The notes under the pieces were generated by a model, which saw only the letters and a list, made by a program, of their open reading frames with translations, searched no databases and was not told where the DNA came from. Position numbers and translations under genes: made by a program. From positions 1-58,852 of the forward strand of contig JBKJZO010000040.1 of the NCBI GenBank assembly GCA_046715235.1: a stretch of DNA of 58,852 nucleotides, given 5' to 3'. This document shows positions 48,624-57,724 of this stretch, piece by piece (position 1 is the stretch's first letter; each line of letters opens with the position of its first letter). The stretch is from JBKJZO01 sp046715235. GTDB lineage: Bacteria > Actinomycetota > Actinomycetes > BP-191.

Positions 48624-50846
48624 ATGAGCGCGACCGGCCAGCCTTCTCGTTCGCCGCGTCGTCCGAAGCGGGCTCGAAAACCCTTCCTGCCACCCGCCCT
48701 GGCGCGGTGGTGGTCCCAGCGCAAGCCGTGGACCAAACGTGTTCTGATCGGCGTCGGAGCGCTGTTCGGGCTGGGGTTCCTCGGCCTGGTCCTGCTGGTG
48801 ACCGTGGCCTCGCGCATCCCCGTGCCCGGTGCCGATGAACGCCTCAACGCGCAGACGACGATCGTCCAGTGGTCTGACCGCTCCGAAATGGGCCGTCTGG
48901 TCGGTTCCGAGAACCGGCAGGAAGTCCCGCTCAAAGACGTGCCCGAGCACGTGCAGGACGCGGTGATCGCGGCTGAGGACCGCGGTTTCTACAAGCACAG
49001 TGGCGTGTCGATTCGCGGAATCGTGCGCGCGGCGTACCGAGACCTGCGCGGCGGCGGCGTACGACAGGGGGGCTCGACGATTCCGCAGCAGTACGCGAAG
49101 AACGCCTTCGACGACAAGGAGAAGACGTTCGCCCGCAAGTTCCGCGAGGCCGTGATCGCGGTAAAGCTCGATCGCAAGTACACGAAGAAGGAGCTGCTCG
49201 AGCTCTATCTCAACGAGATCTACTTCGGCCGCGGTGCCTACGGGATTGAGGCGGCGTCGCGCACCTACTACGGCAAGAGCGCCAAGGCACTGACTCCCGA
49301 GCAGGGGGCCTTCCTCGCCGGGATCATTGCCTCGCCCGAGTCCTTCGACCCCGACACCGATCGCGGTCGGGCGCCGGCCGAACGACGATTCCGCTACGTG
49401 CTCGACGGTATGGCGGACATGGGCAACTACGACCCGGCGGCCGTCGAGACGGCGGAGTTCCCGATGCCGACGCGGCCGCGCGGCGCGACCATCCGCATCA
49501 AGGGACCCCGCTCCTACATCCTCGACGCCGTTCGCGCCGAGGTGCGCAGGGTGCTCGAGGTCGACGACGAAGCGATCTACACCGACGGCTTCCGCATCCG
49601 CACGACGATCGACAGGAAAGCCCAGCAGTCGGCGGAGCAGGCGATCAGCGAATTCTTCCCGACTCAGCCGGCCGGTCTGCAGCAGGCACTCGTGGCGGTC
49701 GACCCGAAGACCGGCGCGATCCGCGCCATGTACGCCGGCCGCGAGCCCGAGGGCAACCGCAAGCGCGTCGACTACTCCGGCATCGTCGGCACGGCCAAGC
49801 GTCAGCCAGGGTCGTCGTTCAAGCCGTACGTCCTGGCCGCCGCGCTGGAGAACGACATGGGCCTGAAGTCGGTCTACGACGGCAACTCGCCCTCGCCGCC
49901 GTACCCGGACAAACCCGAAGGCTTCGACAACTTCGGTGGCGCCGACTACGGCCAGGTCGACCTGCTCAGGGCGACCGCGAAGTCGGTTAACACGACCTAC
50001 GTGAAACTCGGCCAGGACGTCGGCATCGAAAAGGTGGCCGACGCCGCGCATCGCGCCGGGATCCGCCGGGAGATCGAGTTCGACTCCACGGCCGCGAGCA
50101 CCCCGCTCGGTGTGGTCGACGTGGCCGTTGTCGATCAGGCGGTCGGCTTCGCGACGTTCGCCAACGGCGGCGAGCGCGTGACGCCGTACCTCGTCGGCAA
50201 CGTCTTCACTGCGGGCGGCAAACGGTTGTACGAGGTCAAGCCGCGCAAGAACCGCGCGTTCGACGAGCGCGTCGCGGCCGACGTGACCTTCGCCCTGCAA
50301 GGCGTCATCAAACCCGACGGTACAGCCGGCGGCGCGGCGCTCGAGGGCGGCCGGCCGGCCGCGGGCAAGACCGGCACGACGACCAACAACAGGGACACGT
50401 GGTTCGTCGGGTTCACGCCGCAGCTCTCGACCGCGGTGTGGATCGGCTTCGACCCGCCCAAGGAACTCAGGAACGTCGAGATCGGCGGGCAGCGAGTCAC
50501 CGCGCTCACCGGTGGCCGCGGCCCTGCCCTGATCTGGAAGCGATTCATGGACGCCGCATTGGAAGGCGCCGACGTCGTGCCCTTCCCGGAGCCGGCCTTC
50601 GTCGGGCGGCAGCCGACACTTGCTCCGTCCCCGACGGTCTCGCCGACGTTGACGCCGTCCGCGACGGCGACACAGGGTGCAACGACCGCCCCGACCTCGG
50701 CCCCGCCGGTGAACTCGTCGAGCGCGACAGAGCCGCCGCCCACGCAACCGCCGCCCGCCGAGCCGCCGCCCACGGTCCCGCCCCCCGCGCAAACACCCGG
50801 CGCTTTCGCGCCCGCGCAATCGGTGCCACCGGCACCCGCGCCGTGA
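48624..50846 (+). CDS. Class A penicillin-binding protein
   Basis: 740 residues, bifunctional cell-wall synthase. A basic cytoplasmic N-terminus and TM helix (about 32-58) lead to the GT51 glycosyltransferase (AAEDRGFYKHSGVS with catalytic Glu, RQGGSTIPQQYAKN). The transpeptidase has S397-S-F-K400 (SxxK), S454-V-N (SxN) and K582-T-G-T (KTGT). The C-terminal tail (after about 675) is Pro/Thr-rich and probably wall-spanning. ATG 48624 is the start. It lies in the Streptomyces/Mycobacterium ponA-type position near ino1. Its stop overlaps the next start by four bases. Confidence 0.95.
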   Translation: MSATGQPSRSPRRPKRARKPFLPPALARWWSQRKPWTKRVLIGVGALFGLGFLGLVLLVTVASRIPVPGADERLNAQTTIVQWSDRSEMGRLVGSENRQEVPLKDVPEHVQDAVIAAEDRGFYKHSGVSIRGIVRAAYRDLRGGGVRQGGSTIPQQYAKNAFDDKEKTFARKFREAVIAVKLDRKYTKKELLELYLNEIYFGRGAYGIEAASRTYYGKSAKALTPEQGAFLAGIIASPESFDPDTDRGRAPAERRFRYVLDGMADMGNYDPAAVETAEFPMPTRPRGATIRIKGPRSYILDAVRAEVRRVLEVDDEAIYTDGFRIRTTIDRKAQQSAEQAISEFFPTQPAGLQQALVAVDPKTGAIRAMYAGREPEGNRKRVDYSGIVGTAKRQPGSSFKPYVLAAALENDMGLKSVYDGNSPSPPYPDKPEGFDNFGGADYGQVDLLRATAKSVNTTYVKLGQDVGIEKVADAAHRAGIRREIEFDSTAASTPLGVVDVAVVDQAVGFATFANGGERVTPYLVGNVFTAGGKRLYEVKPRKNRAFDERVAADVTFALQGVIKPDGTAGGAALEGGRPAAGKTGTTTNNRDTWFVGFTPQLSTAVWIGFDPPKELRNVEIGGQRVTALTGGRGPALIWKRFMDAALEGADVVPFPEPAFVGRQPTLAPSPTVSPTLTPSATATQGATTAPTSAPPVNSSSATEPPPTQPPPAEPPPTVPPPAQTPGAFAPAQSVPPAPAP

Positions 50847-51283
50847 AAGCCCAGCGGCGCTGGCGTGCGATAGTCGGCGCCACGTTGGCCTGGTTGGCAG
50901 GCACCCTTTTGGTGTGGGTCGTTGAGATGCCGGCCGTCAGCACTCCGCTTGTACTCGCCGCGATGTTCCCCGGATTGGGCTTGTTCGCGTACGCGGGACT
51001 CCAGCCGACCGCTCGCATGCTGGCCATCAGGTTGATCAGCGCGAGCGTTGGGCTGATCGCCTATTTCGACGCCAGCCAGCGCATGAATCATTGCGGACTC
51101 GACGGATTGTGCGGCCTCAACATCTTCAATGGTGCGTTTGCGGACGCAGCGACGTTTGGGGCGCTGTTAGTCGCAGGGGCGTTGCAGGATCGGGCAAAAA
51201 CGTCTGGTTCGCGAAGCCCGTCAGTCGCGGACCGTCGCCACCCGGAATGGCGCAGGCCCGGCAAGGGCCGACACTCGCGTTAG
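50843..51283 (+). CDS. Small membrane protein coupled to the PBP gene
   Basis: 146 residues. Three hydrophobic segments (about 11-28, 33-52, 60-77) and a Gly/Ala-rich segment (about 96-110) mark it as a membrane protein; the C-terminus is basic. GTG 50843 overlaps the PBP stop by GTGA, so translation is coupled. No family is recognised. The neighbours imply a link to peptidoglycan or glycan assembly. Confidence 0.7.
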   Translation: MKAQRRWRAIVGATLAWLAGTLLVWVVEMPAVSTPLVLAAMFPGLGLFAYAGLQPTARMLAIRLISASVGLIAYFDASQRMNHCGLDGLCGLNIFNGAFADAATFGALLVAGALQDRAKTSGSRSPSVADRRHPEWRRPGKGRHSR

Positions 51284-51326
51284 TGCGTGCGTGGCGGTGG
51301 CGGACGGCGTACGACACGATGAGCTC

Positions 51327-52808
51327 ATGTCCTCGCCGGTGATCCCATCGCACGAGGACCCCGTTATCCGGGGCGTGAGCACGGTCATTGGCGGCCCGGT
51401 CGGCGCGCACGCCAAGCCCGCGCCAGGTCGGGGTGTGGGCGCGGTCATCGTGTGCCTGTTGCTCGCGACCGCCGTCACGTTCGGGCTGGGCTATGTGCAG
51501 AAGCTGCCGTGCCGTAATCACCAATGGACGCAGGACTACCAGTACACGCGGCTGTGCTACACCGACACGTGGGCGCTCTACTACGCGGAAGGGCTGGACG
51601 CCGGACGCGTCCCCTACCTCGAGCAGGCCGTCGAGTACCCCGTGCTCATCGGCGGGATCATGTGGGTGGCCGCACAGGCGGCATACGACGCCGAGGGCGG
51701 CGACCCCAAGCGCTACTACGACGTGACGGCTGTGCTGTTGCTGCTGTGCGCATTGGCGGCGACGGTCGGCCTGGTCGCCAGTGCCGGCCCGCGGCCATGG
51801 GACGCCGCGCTCTTCGCGTTCGCGCCGGCGCTGGTGCTGCACGGACTGACCAACTGGGATCTGCTCGCGGTCGCCTGCGCGAGTCTCGGCGTCGCGTGCT
51901 GGGCCAAACGCTGGCCGGTGATGGCCGGCATCTGCTTCGGGCTCGGGATCTCGGCCAAGCTCTACCCGGTGATCTTCCTGATCCCGCTGCTCGCGCTGTG
52001 CTGGCGGGCCGGAAGGATGCGCGAGGGCCTGCGTACGGCGATCGCGACGGTAGCGACCGTAATCGTCGTCAACGTTCCCGTCTTCCTGTTCTCCGGCCGA
52101 CTGCTCGACCCGACAGACAAGTGCCACGGCCCTTTCGATCCGGAGCGCTCGTGGTGGGAGTTCTGGAATCGCAACCGCTGCCGGGTCTCCGACTGGGACT
52201 CGCTCTGGTACGCCGCGCAGGACCGCATCGGGTCGATGGGGCTGTTCGGCAAGTCGCCGGGATTCACCTTCGACCCTTTCCTGGTCAACACCTGGAGCCT
52301 GGTGTTCTTCGTGGCCGCGCTGGCCGCGATCGTTGCTCTCGCGATCCGCGCGCCACGACGGCCGAGGCTGCCGCAGCTGCTCTTCCTGACGGTGGCCGCT
52401 TTTCTGCTGGTCAACAAGGTCTGGTCGCCGCAGTACGTCCTGTGGCTGGTGCCGCTCGCTGCGCTGGCCCGGCCACGGTGGCGGCTGTTCCTTGCGTGGC
52501 AGGTGGCTGAGCTGTTCCTGCTGTTCACCCGGTTCTACTTCTTCGTCCACGAAGGCGCACGGTTGGCCCAACCATCTGTGGACAGGGGTCTGCGGCCGGA
52601 GTGGTTTCTCAGCGCGGTCGTCGTACGCGACCTGGTGTTGATTGCGCTCATGGTCGCGGTGGTGCGGGAGATCCGCCGCCCTGACCTCGACGTCGTACGC
52701 CGCGGAGGGGTCGACGATCCGGCCGGCGGAGTGCTCGACGGCGCGCCCGATCGCGAGCCACCTGAGTTCGCCGGCGGGTCACGGCACCAGACGCTCATCG
52801 ACGCATGA
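51327..52808 (+). CDS. GT87-type (DUF2029) mannosyltransferase-like membrane enzyme
   Basis: 493 residues with about ten TM helices. The first outside loop has the acidic pair and aromatic pattern seen in polyprenol-phosphate-dependent transferases (DYQYTRLCYTDTWALYYAEG), followed by VPYLEQAVEYPVLIG. Family GT87 adds alpha-mannose to lipoglycans in related bacteria; the acceptor here is unknown. ATG 51327 is the start. The stop overlaps the next gene by ATGA. Confidence 0.8.
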   Translation: MSSPVIPSHEDPVIRGVSTVIGGPVGAHAKPAPGRGVGAVIVCLLLATAVTFGLGYVQKLPCRNHQWTQDYQYTRLCYTDTWALYYAEGLDAGRVPYLEQAVEYPVLIGGIMWVAAQAAYDAEGGDPKRYYDVTAVLLLLCALAATVGLVASAGPRPWDAALFAFAPALVLHGLTNWDLLAVACASLGVACWAKRWPVMAGICFGLGISAKLYPVIFLIPLLALCWRAGRMREGLRTAIATVATVIVVNVPVFLFSGRLLDPTDKCHGPFDPERSWWEFWNRNRCRVSDWDSLWYAAQDRIGSMGLFGKSPGFTFDPFLVNTWSLVFFVAALAAIVALAIRAPRRPRLPQLLFLTVAAFLLVNKVWSPQYVLWLVPLAALARPRWRLFLAWQVAELFLLFTRFYFFVHEGARLAQPSVDRGLRPEWFLSAVVVRDLVLIALMVAVVREIRRPDLDVVRRGGVDDPAGGVLDGAPDREPPEFAGGSRHQTLIDA

Positions 52809-53938
52809 CGTCTGTGCGCTCGAACGACTGGCGGGCCGCGGCGCGCGAGGCGCTGCCCGTGTGGGCGGCGAGCCGGGTAGTGGTCGCTTTCGTGTCCATC
52901 GTCGGTGCCTGGACACTGGCCGGCGACTCGAACGCCGGCGCCGTCCCGTCGTTCACGACGCTGTGGAACCGCTGGGACGTCGGCCTCTACATCAAGGTCG
53001 CGCAGCACGGGTACTTCGCCCCCTCCGACCGGTACGGCGACTGCTGCACGGCCGCCTTCTTCCCCGGCGAGCCGCTCGCGCTGCGCGCGGTGCACCCGCT
53101 GATCCCTGACTGGGTCGCCGCGGGCTTGCTCATCTCGCTCGTCGCCAGCGCGTTCGCCACCGTCGCGCTGTACCGCCTCGGCACCGTGGACGGCGGCCGG
53201 CTGGAAGCACAGCGCGCGGTGCTCTATCTGGTCCTCGCGCCGTATGCGGTCTTCCTGTTCGCCGGCTACAGCGAGGCGCTGTTCCTGGCCTTCGCCGTGC
53301 CGTCGTGGCTGGCCGCCCGCGAGGGGCGCTGGCGCGCGGCAGGCCTGCTCGGGGCTGCGGCGGCGTTCGTGCGGATCACCGGGTTCTTCCTCGGTCTGGG
53401 CCTCGTCGTCGAGTACGCCGTCGCGCGCCGGGGGCGGCCAGGGCGCGACTCGGTCTGGCTGCTCGCCCCCTTCGCGGCGGTCGCGGCGTACTGGGCGTGG
53501 CTCTACCACCGCACCGGCGACCTGCTCGCGTGGCACCACGCGCAGGCCGAAGGCTGGGACCGGAAGTTCACGCTGCCGTGGCGAGCGTTCAAGACGACCT
53601 TTGACAGCGCGTTCAACGACGCCGCGCTCGCGACCCACGCCTGGTCGTTCCGCGCCGAGATCATCGCCGTGCTCCTCGGCGTGGTGCTGACGGTCGTCCT
53701 GCTGAAACAGCGCCGGTACGGCGAAGCGACGTTCGTGGGCAGCTGCCTCTTCGTGCTGGCGACGTCCGCGTTCTACCTGTCGGTAGTGCGGGCGGCGCTC
53801 ACGTGGTTTCCCCTCTACCTGCTGATGGCTCGCATGTCGCTGCGCCGCGAGTGGCTGCACTACGTCTTCGTCTGGCTCTGTGCGCCGCTGATGCTGACGA
53901 TGACTCTGGCGTTCACCGCCGGCCACTGGGTCGCCTGA
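52805..53938 (+). CDS. PIG-V-like mannosyltransferase family membrane protein
   Basis: 377 residues with about eight TM helices. The motif NRWDVGLYIKVAQHGYF (about 57-73) matches the RWD...Y...A..GY pattern of PIG-V/GPI-mannosyltransferase-2-like enzymes, and an FFPGEPLALRAVHPLI loop follows. It probably transfers mannose from a polyprenyl donor on the outside. ATG 52805 overlaps the GT87 stop, so the pair is coupled. Confidence 0.8.
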   Translation: MTSVRSNDWRAAAREALPVWAASRVVVAFVSIVGAWTLAGDSNAGAVPSFTTLWNRWDVGLYIKVAQHGYFAPSDRYGDCCTAAFFPGEPLALRAVHPLIPDWVAAGLLISLVASAFATVALYRLGTVDGGRLEAQRAVLYLVLAPYAVFLFAGYSEALFLAFAVPSWLAAREGRWRAAGLLGAAAAFVRITGFFLGLGLVVEYAVARRGRPGRDSVWLLAPFAAVAAYWAWLYHRTGDLLAWHHAQAEGWDRKFTLPWRAFKTTFDSAFNDAALATHAWSFRAEIIAVLLGVVLTVVLLKQRRYGEATFVGSCLFVLATSAFYLSVVRAALTWFPLYLLMARMSLRREWLHYVFVWLCAPLMLTMTLAFTAGHWVA

Positions 53939-53987
53939 GCGCCCCGGGGCCATCCCGTTCCTAGCTCGTTCGAGTTGTCCCCAGATC

Positions 53988-54005
53988 CGGGCCTTGCCCG
54001 TTTTT
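53988..54005 (+). terminator. Intrinsic terminator after the mannosyltransferase genes
   Basis: CGGGC (53988-53992), CTT loop, GCCCG (53996-54000), then TTTTT. It lies 50 bases after the stop at 53938 and separates the glycan genes from rpsF. Confidence 0.85.
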
Positions 54006-54150
54006 GGCCAGGCGGGCGGCCTACCGTGGCCGCGAAGGAGTTGCTGGGAGGGAGGATCTGCCGTGTTACCCTGCTTCGTTCGTTGACGCGAACACCCTCC
54101 TGCCACGGATCGACCGTGGCCGCATAGTCCACAGGAGGAGGTGGGTCTTC

Positions 54151-54441
54151 TTGCGTCACTACGAAGTGATGGTCATCCTCAATCCCGATCTTGAGGAGCG
54201 GACCGTCGCGCCGGCTCTCGACCAGTTCCTTAAGGTCGTCCGCGACAGCGGCGGCTCGGTCGACAAGGTCGACATCTGGGGCCGGCGGCGTTTGTCGTTC
54301 GAGATGGCCAAGCGTTGGGAAGGCATCTACGCCGTCATCGACCTGACCGCAGATCCTGCGGCGGTCAAGGAGATGGACCGGCAGATGAACCTCAACGAGG
54401 CCGTCATGCGCACCAAGGTCATCCGCCCGGACATGCGCTAA
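54151..54441 (+). CDS. rpsF: Ribosomal protein S6
   Basis: 96 residues, a 30S subunit protein that pairs with S18. LRHYEVMVILNPDLEER at the start and FEMAKRWEGIYAVIDLTADP in the core are the S6 signatures. TTG 54151 is the start: it gives the correct N-terminus and has GGAGGT about 9 bases upstream. It heads the rpsF-ssb-rpsR-rplI operon. Confidence 0.97.
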   Translation: MRHYEVMVILNPDLEERTVAPALDQFLKVVRDSGGSVDKVDIWGRRRLSFEMAKRWEGIYAVIDLTADPAAVKEMDRQMNLNEAVMRTKVIRPDMR

Positions 54442-54562
54442 TCACCTTCTAGCAACCCCCTTCCCCGAACAGGTCGCGGCGACCAGTCGCGACAGCCCGT
54501 CGTACCGCACTGGTATTACTGGGTCGTTGCCCGCTCAGCGGGCGGAAGGGCAAGGACTTCTC

Positions 54563-55072
54563 ATGGCACAAGGCGACACGATCGTGACGATCGTCGGCAA
54601 CATCACGGCAGACCCGGAGCTGCGCTTCACCCCCAACGGCTCCGCGGTGGCCAACTTCACCGTGGCATCCACTCCTCGCATCCTCGACAAGGCGACGAAC
54701 GAGTGGAAGGACGGCGAGGCGCTGTTCATGCGGTGCAGCGTGTGGCGGCAGGCGGCCGAGAACGTCGCCGAGTCACTGCAGCGCGGCACGCGCGTGATCG
54801 TGACCGGCCGGCTCAAGCAGCGCAGCTATGAGACCAAGGAAGGCGAGAAGCGCACCGTCATCGAGCTCGAGGTCGACGAGGTCGGCCCGTCGCTGAAGTA
54901 CGCGACCGCGAAGCCCAACAAGACCTCGCGCGGCGGCGCGGGCGGTGGTTTCAACGGCGGCAACGGCGGCAACGGCGGCGCCAACGGCTCGGGCTCCGAC
55001 TTCGGCGGCGCCGACCCGTGGTCGACTCCGGCCGCGGCCGGGGCGTCCCTGTCGGACGAACCACCCTTCTAG
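54563..55072 (+). CDS. ssb: Single-stranded DNA-binding protein
   Basis: 169 residues. The OB fold (about 1-115) has MAQGDTIVTIVGNITADPEL, FTPNGSAVANFTVAS and WRQAAENVAESLQRG. The tail is Gly/Asn-rich (NGGNGGNGGANG) and ends in the acidic tip LSDEPPF, the conserved partner-binding peptide. ATG 54563 follows AAGGA by about 6 bases. It binds single-stranded DNA at replication forks. Confidence 0.97.
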   Translation: MAQGDTIVTIVGNITADPELRFTPNGSAVANFTVASTPRILDKATNEWKDGEALFMRCSVWRQAAENVAESLQRGTRVIVTGRLKQRSYETKEGEKRTVIELEVDEVGPSLKYATAKPNKTSRGGAGGGFNGGNGGNGGANGSGSDFGGADPWSTPAAAGASLSDEPPF

Positions 55073-55117
55073 AACACGACATCCACTTCCCCACCGAGAA
55101 CTCACGAGGACGACTTC

Positions 55118-55354
55118 ATGGCGAAGCCACCGATTCGCAAGCCGAAGAAGAAGGTTTGCGTCTTCTGCAAGGAAAAGATCGCGTACGTCGACTACAAGGA
55201 CACGGGCCTGCTGCGCAAGTTCGTCTCCGACCGCGGCAAGATCCGTGCCCGCCGGGTCAGTGGCAACTGCAGCCAGCACCAACGCGATGTGGCGATGGCG
55301 GTCAAGAACAGCCGCGAGATGGCGTTGCTGCCCTACACCAGCACCGCCCGATAG
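55118..55354 (+). CDS. rpsR: Ribosomal protein S18
   Basis: 78 residues: VCVFCKEK near the start, DYKDTGLLRKFVSDRGKI, and RARRVSGNCSQHQRDVAMAVKNSREMALLPY as the conserved C-terminal half (partly quoted). The extra Cys residues make it the zinc-type (C+) paralogue. It is on the 30S platform next to S6. It lies 45 bases after ssb. Confidence 0.96.
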   Translation: MAKPPIRKPKKKVCVFCKEKIAYVDYKDTGLLRKFVSDRGKIRARRVSGNCSQHQRDVAMAVKNSREMALLPYTSTAR

Positions 55355-55371
55355 GCCGCGGGGTCCTGACG

Positions 55372-55824
55372 ATGATGAAGCTCATCCTCACGCGAGAAGT
55401 CAGCGGCCTGGGCGCTCCTGGCGACATCGTCGAGGTCGCTGACGGCTACGGCCGCAACTACCTCGTCCCGCACGGCTTGGCGATGAAGGCGACCAAGGGC
55501 GCTGAGAAGCAGATCGCGACGATCAAGCGCGCCCGCGAGGTGCGCGAGGTCCGCACTCTCGGCGAGGCGAAGGCGATCGCGGCCGAGCTCGCGGCTCTGA
55601 CCGTCACGCTGCCGGCCCGCGCCGGCGACGCCGGCAAGTTGTTCGGCTCGGTCACCGCGGCCGATGTCGTCGGTGCGGTAAAGGCCGCCGGTGGTCCGAC
55701 GATCGACAAGCGCAAGGTGCTGCTTGCGTCGACGATCAAGTCGATCGGCACGCACGAGGTCGGCGTACGGATCCACCCCGAAGTCGACGCCAAGATCTCG
55801 CTCGAGGTCGTCGCGGCGAAGTAG
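55372..55824 (+). CDS. rplI: Ribosomal protein L9
   Basis: 150 residues. The N-terminal domain has LILTREVSGLGAPGDIVEVADGYGRNYLVPHGLA (partly quoted; residues 3-36). A long connecting helix follows, and the C-terminal domain has LFGSVTAADVV and DKRKVLLASTIKSIGTHEV. ATG 55372 or ATG 55375 starts the protein. It ends the rpsF operon, followed by a terminator. Confidence 0.96.
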   Translation: MMKLILTREVSGLGAPGDIVEVADGYGRNYLVPHGLAMKATKGAEKQIATIKRAREVREVRTLGEAKAIAAELAALTVTLPARAGDAGKLFGSVTAADVVGAVKAAGGPTIDKRKVLLASTIKSIGTHEVGVRIHPEVDAKISLEVVAAK

Positions 55825-55840
55825 CTTGCACGTAGCGCCA

Positions 55841-55868
55841 GCCCGTCCGGTTCGCCGGGCGGGCTTTT
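55841..55868 (+). terminator. Intrinsic terminator after rplI
   Basis: GCCCGTCCGG (55841-55850), TTCG tetraloop and CCGGGCGGGC (55855-55864) form a 10-bp stem with one G-U pair, followed by TTTT. The UUCG loop makes it very stable. It lies 17 bases after the rplI stop. Confidence 0.9.
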
Positions 55869-55968
55869 CGCTGTCAATCACCCGCACGGGTGGCGGGCAA
55901 GGGGTCGCCGTCATCCGATCAAGTGAGTGAGCGCCGGCGCCCGTCGGCACATGCTGCGAGGTTGCTTG

Positions 55969-57117
55969 ATGGTCCGGACCCGTTTGACGTCCCAGCTGCG
56001 CCGCATCGGTGCGACAGCGGTCGCCGCTGCAATCGCCGCTGGTCTGGCGCTCGCCATGCCAGGCGCTGCGCACGCAGCCGAGGCGCTCCCTGGCCTGCCG
56101 GCCGGCCTGAACTACTCCAGCGACCGCGCCGGCACGTGGGCTGCGGGAAACGCGGTCACGGGCGGCGCCCTGGCCTCCTGTGCCCAGCCGGCGATCAAGG
56201 CCGACCGCGTCGGCAACCTGCACCTTGTGTGCAAGGGCGCGACGGGCCTGTACTACTTCACCCGGACGCTCACGGGCTCTTGGTCGTCGCCCCGCCTGAT
56301 CGCGGGGACTGTCGCTGCGGACGGTGCAGCGTCACTGGACGTGTCGCCGAACAGCGTTGTGACCATCGCCTTCTCGCGCGCATCCGGCACGCCGGGCATC
56401 TACGTGGTCGGGCGTACCTCGACGGGCGAGTGGGGTGTCCTGAGCCGCCGGACGACGACTGCTGGCGACCTGACGCCGGCGATCGCGGTCGATGGCGCAG
56501 GCAAGGCGCACGTTGTCTTCAGCCGCACCGCCGGCACCGCCGCACTGAGGGGCCTGTACTACATGACCGATCGGCCAGGTGCGTGGACCACCGCCGCGGC
56601 AATCACCGGCACCGCTGCCGGTGATGTCGAGCCGGCGCTCGTTGTCGGGTTCAACGGCGTACTCAAGATGGTGGCGTTCGCACGCACCTCAGGCCAGGTC
56701 GGCGTCTACCTGTCGATGTCAGACCTAAAGGGCACCTGGACTACCCCCGGCCGCGGTTCCACGGTCGCCGACCGACTGCCGAAGTTGGTGGTCGACCCCA
56801 GCGGCCGGTCGCACATCGTCGTGCAGCGCGCGAGCGGCGCGACTGCAGGTCTGGTGCACGTGACCAACATCGCGGGCCGCTGGGCCGCCACGCGGATCGC
56901 CGGCACAGCGGCGGGTGACGTCAATGCGGTGCTGGCCATCGCTGGGAGCGATGTGCACCTGGCATTCAAGCGTCCGTCGGGTGCAACCGCGGGCATTCAT
57001 GTCGCAAGCTTCGGGACTCGGTGGTCGGCGTTGTCGAGGCGCGCGACGGTCGCAACCGCGGCGCAGACCCCTACGATCACGACGGATGCGAGCAACCGAG
57101 CGCACGTCGTCTGGTAA
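55969..57117 (+). CDS. Secreted beta-propeller/sialidase-like protein
   Basis: 382 residues. A Sec signal peptide (about 1-36) ends AAHAAE. The mature part has repeated units with a LPKLVVDPSGRSHIVV-type strand and a GTAAGDV linker (for example ITGTAAGDVEPALVV and IAGTAAGDVNAVLAI), resembling a six- or seven-blade propeller of the exo-alpha-sialidase type without the catalytic residues. ATG 55969 has GAGG 7 bases upstream. It stands alone and its ligand is unknown. Confidence 0.75.
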   Translation: MVRTRLTSQLRRIGATAVAAAIAAGLALAMPGAAHAAEALPGLPAGLNYSSDRAGTWAAGNAVTGGALASCAQPAIKADRVGNLHLVCKGATGLYYFTRTLTGSWSSPRLIAGTVAADGAASLDVSPNSVVTIAFSRASGTPGIYVVGRTSTGEWGVLSRRTTTAGDLTPAIAVDGAGKAHVVFSRTAGTAALRGLYYMTDRPGAWTTAAAITGTAAGDVEPALVVGFNGVLKMVAFARTSGQVGVYLSMSDLKGTWTTPGRGSTVADRLPKLVVDPSGRSHIVVQRASGATAGLVHVTNIAGRWAATRIAGTAAGDVNAVLAIAGSDVHLAFKRPSGATAGIHVASFGTRWSALSRRATVATAAQTPTITTDASNRAHVVW

Positions 57118-57141
57118 CCCGGGCACGCCCCGACGCCGCGC

Positions 57142-57669
57142 CTACACGGGATCGATCGTCGCGAAGCGCCAGCGGGTTGCGAGCTCGGTGAATTCCGGCT
57201 CCCGGCAGATCAACCCGATGACGACCCGGGGCGCGACCGCAAACACGGGATTGCTTACAGCATCGGGCCAGTCGCTCTCGTACTTGGTGGCGTAGCGCCG
57301 ACCGACGAAATCGAGGGCGTCCGGGTCGCCGACCCGCTCGGCGACACCATGCACGATGACGGACTCGTCGGCGTACTCCGGTGCGACAACGCAGCGGGCA
57401 TCGGCCGTGAGGTTGCGCGCTTTGACCGGCGCGCCGCCGGTGCTGAAGTACAGCGCGCCGCCTACCCAGACTCCCCTGACAGCCGCGAGATGAGGCCGGC
57501 CGTCGGCGGCCGTCGTCGCGACCCAGTAGTTGCGGGCCCGCTCGAGCCGCTCGAGGGCCCACGACCAAGGCAGCAAGCCGGTGGAAGCGTCGGCTAGCCC
57601 ATAGCCAGGCATGTCCGGCCGGTCGACGGAGATCGGATCAGGTCCGGGAAGCCACGGTCCGGTTCGCAT
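57142..57669 (-). CDS. PPOX-fold (F420/FMN-dependent) oxidoreductase-like protein
   Basis: 175 residues. The split-barrel pattern of the pyridoxamine-phosphate-oxidase family is visible: LERARNYWVATTAADGRPHL, VWVGGALYFSTGGAPVKARNL, RCVVAPEYADESVIVHGVAERV. Members use F420 or FMN. The cofactor is not decided here. ATG 57669 is chosen as the conserved start; the upstream frame lacks coding character. It converges on the propeller gene. Confidence 0.75.
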   Translation of the reverse strand: MRTGPWLPGPDPISVDRPDMPGYGLADASTGLLPWSWALERLERARNYWVATTAADGRPHLAAVRGVWVGGALYFSTGGAPVKARNLTADARCVVAPEYADESVIVHGVAERVGDPDALDFVGRRYATKYESDWPDAVSNPVFAVAPRVVIGLICREPEFTELATRWRFATIDPV

Positions 57670-57724
57670 GAGCAAAGCATGTCGCAGCGACCGGGAACTC
57701 TCGTGCGCGCCGTACGGCCGGTCC

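Noticed and set aside
48534..50819. 761-codon reverse frame opposite the PBP gene
   Set aside because: The PBP frame has all transglycosylase and transpeptidase motifs; the reverse frame has none.
51126..52571. 481-codon reverse frame opposite the GT87 gene
   Set aside because: Highly charged, repeat-like shadow without hydrophobic or domain structure.
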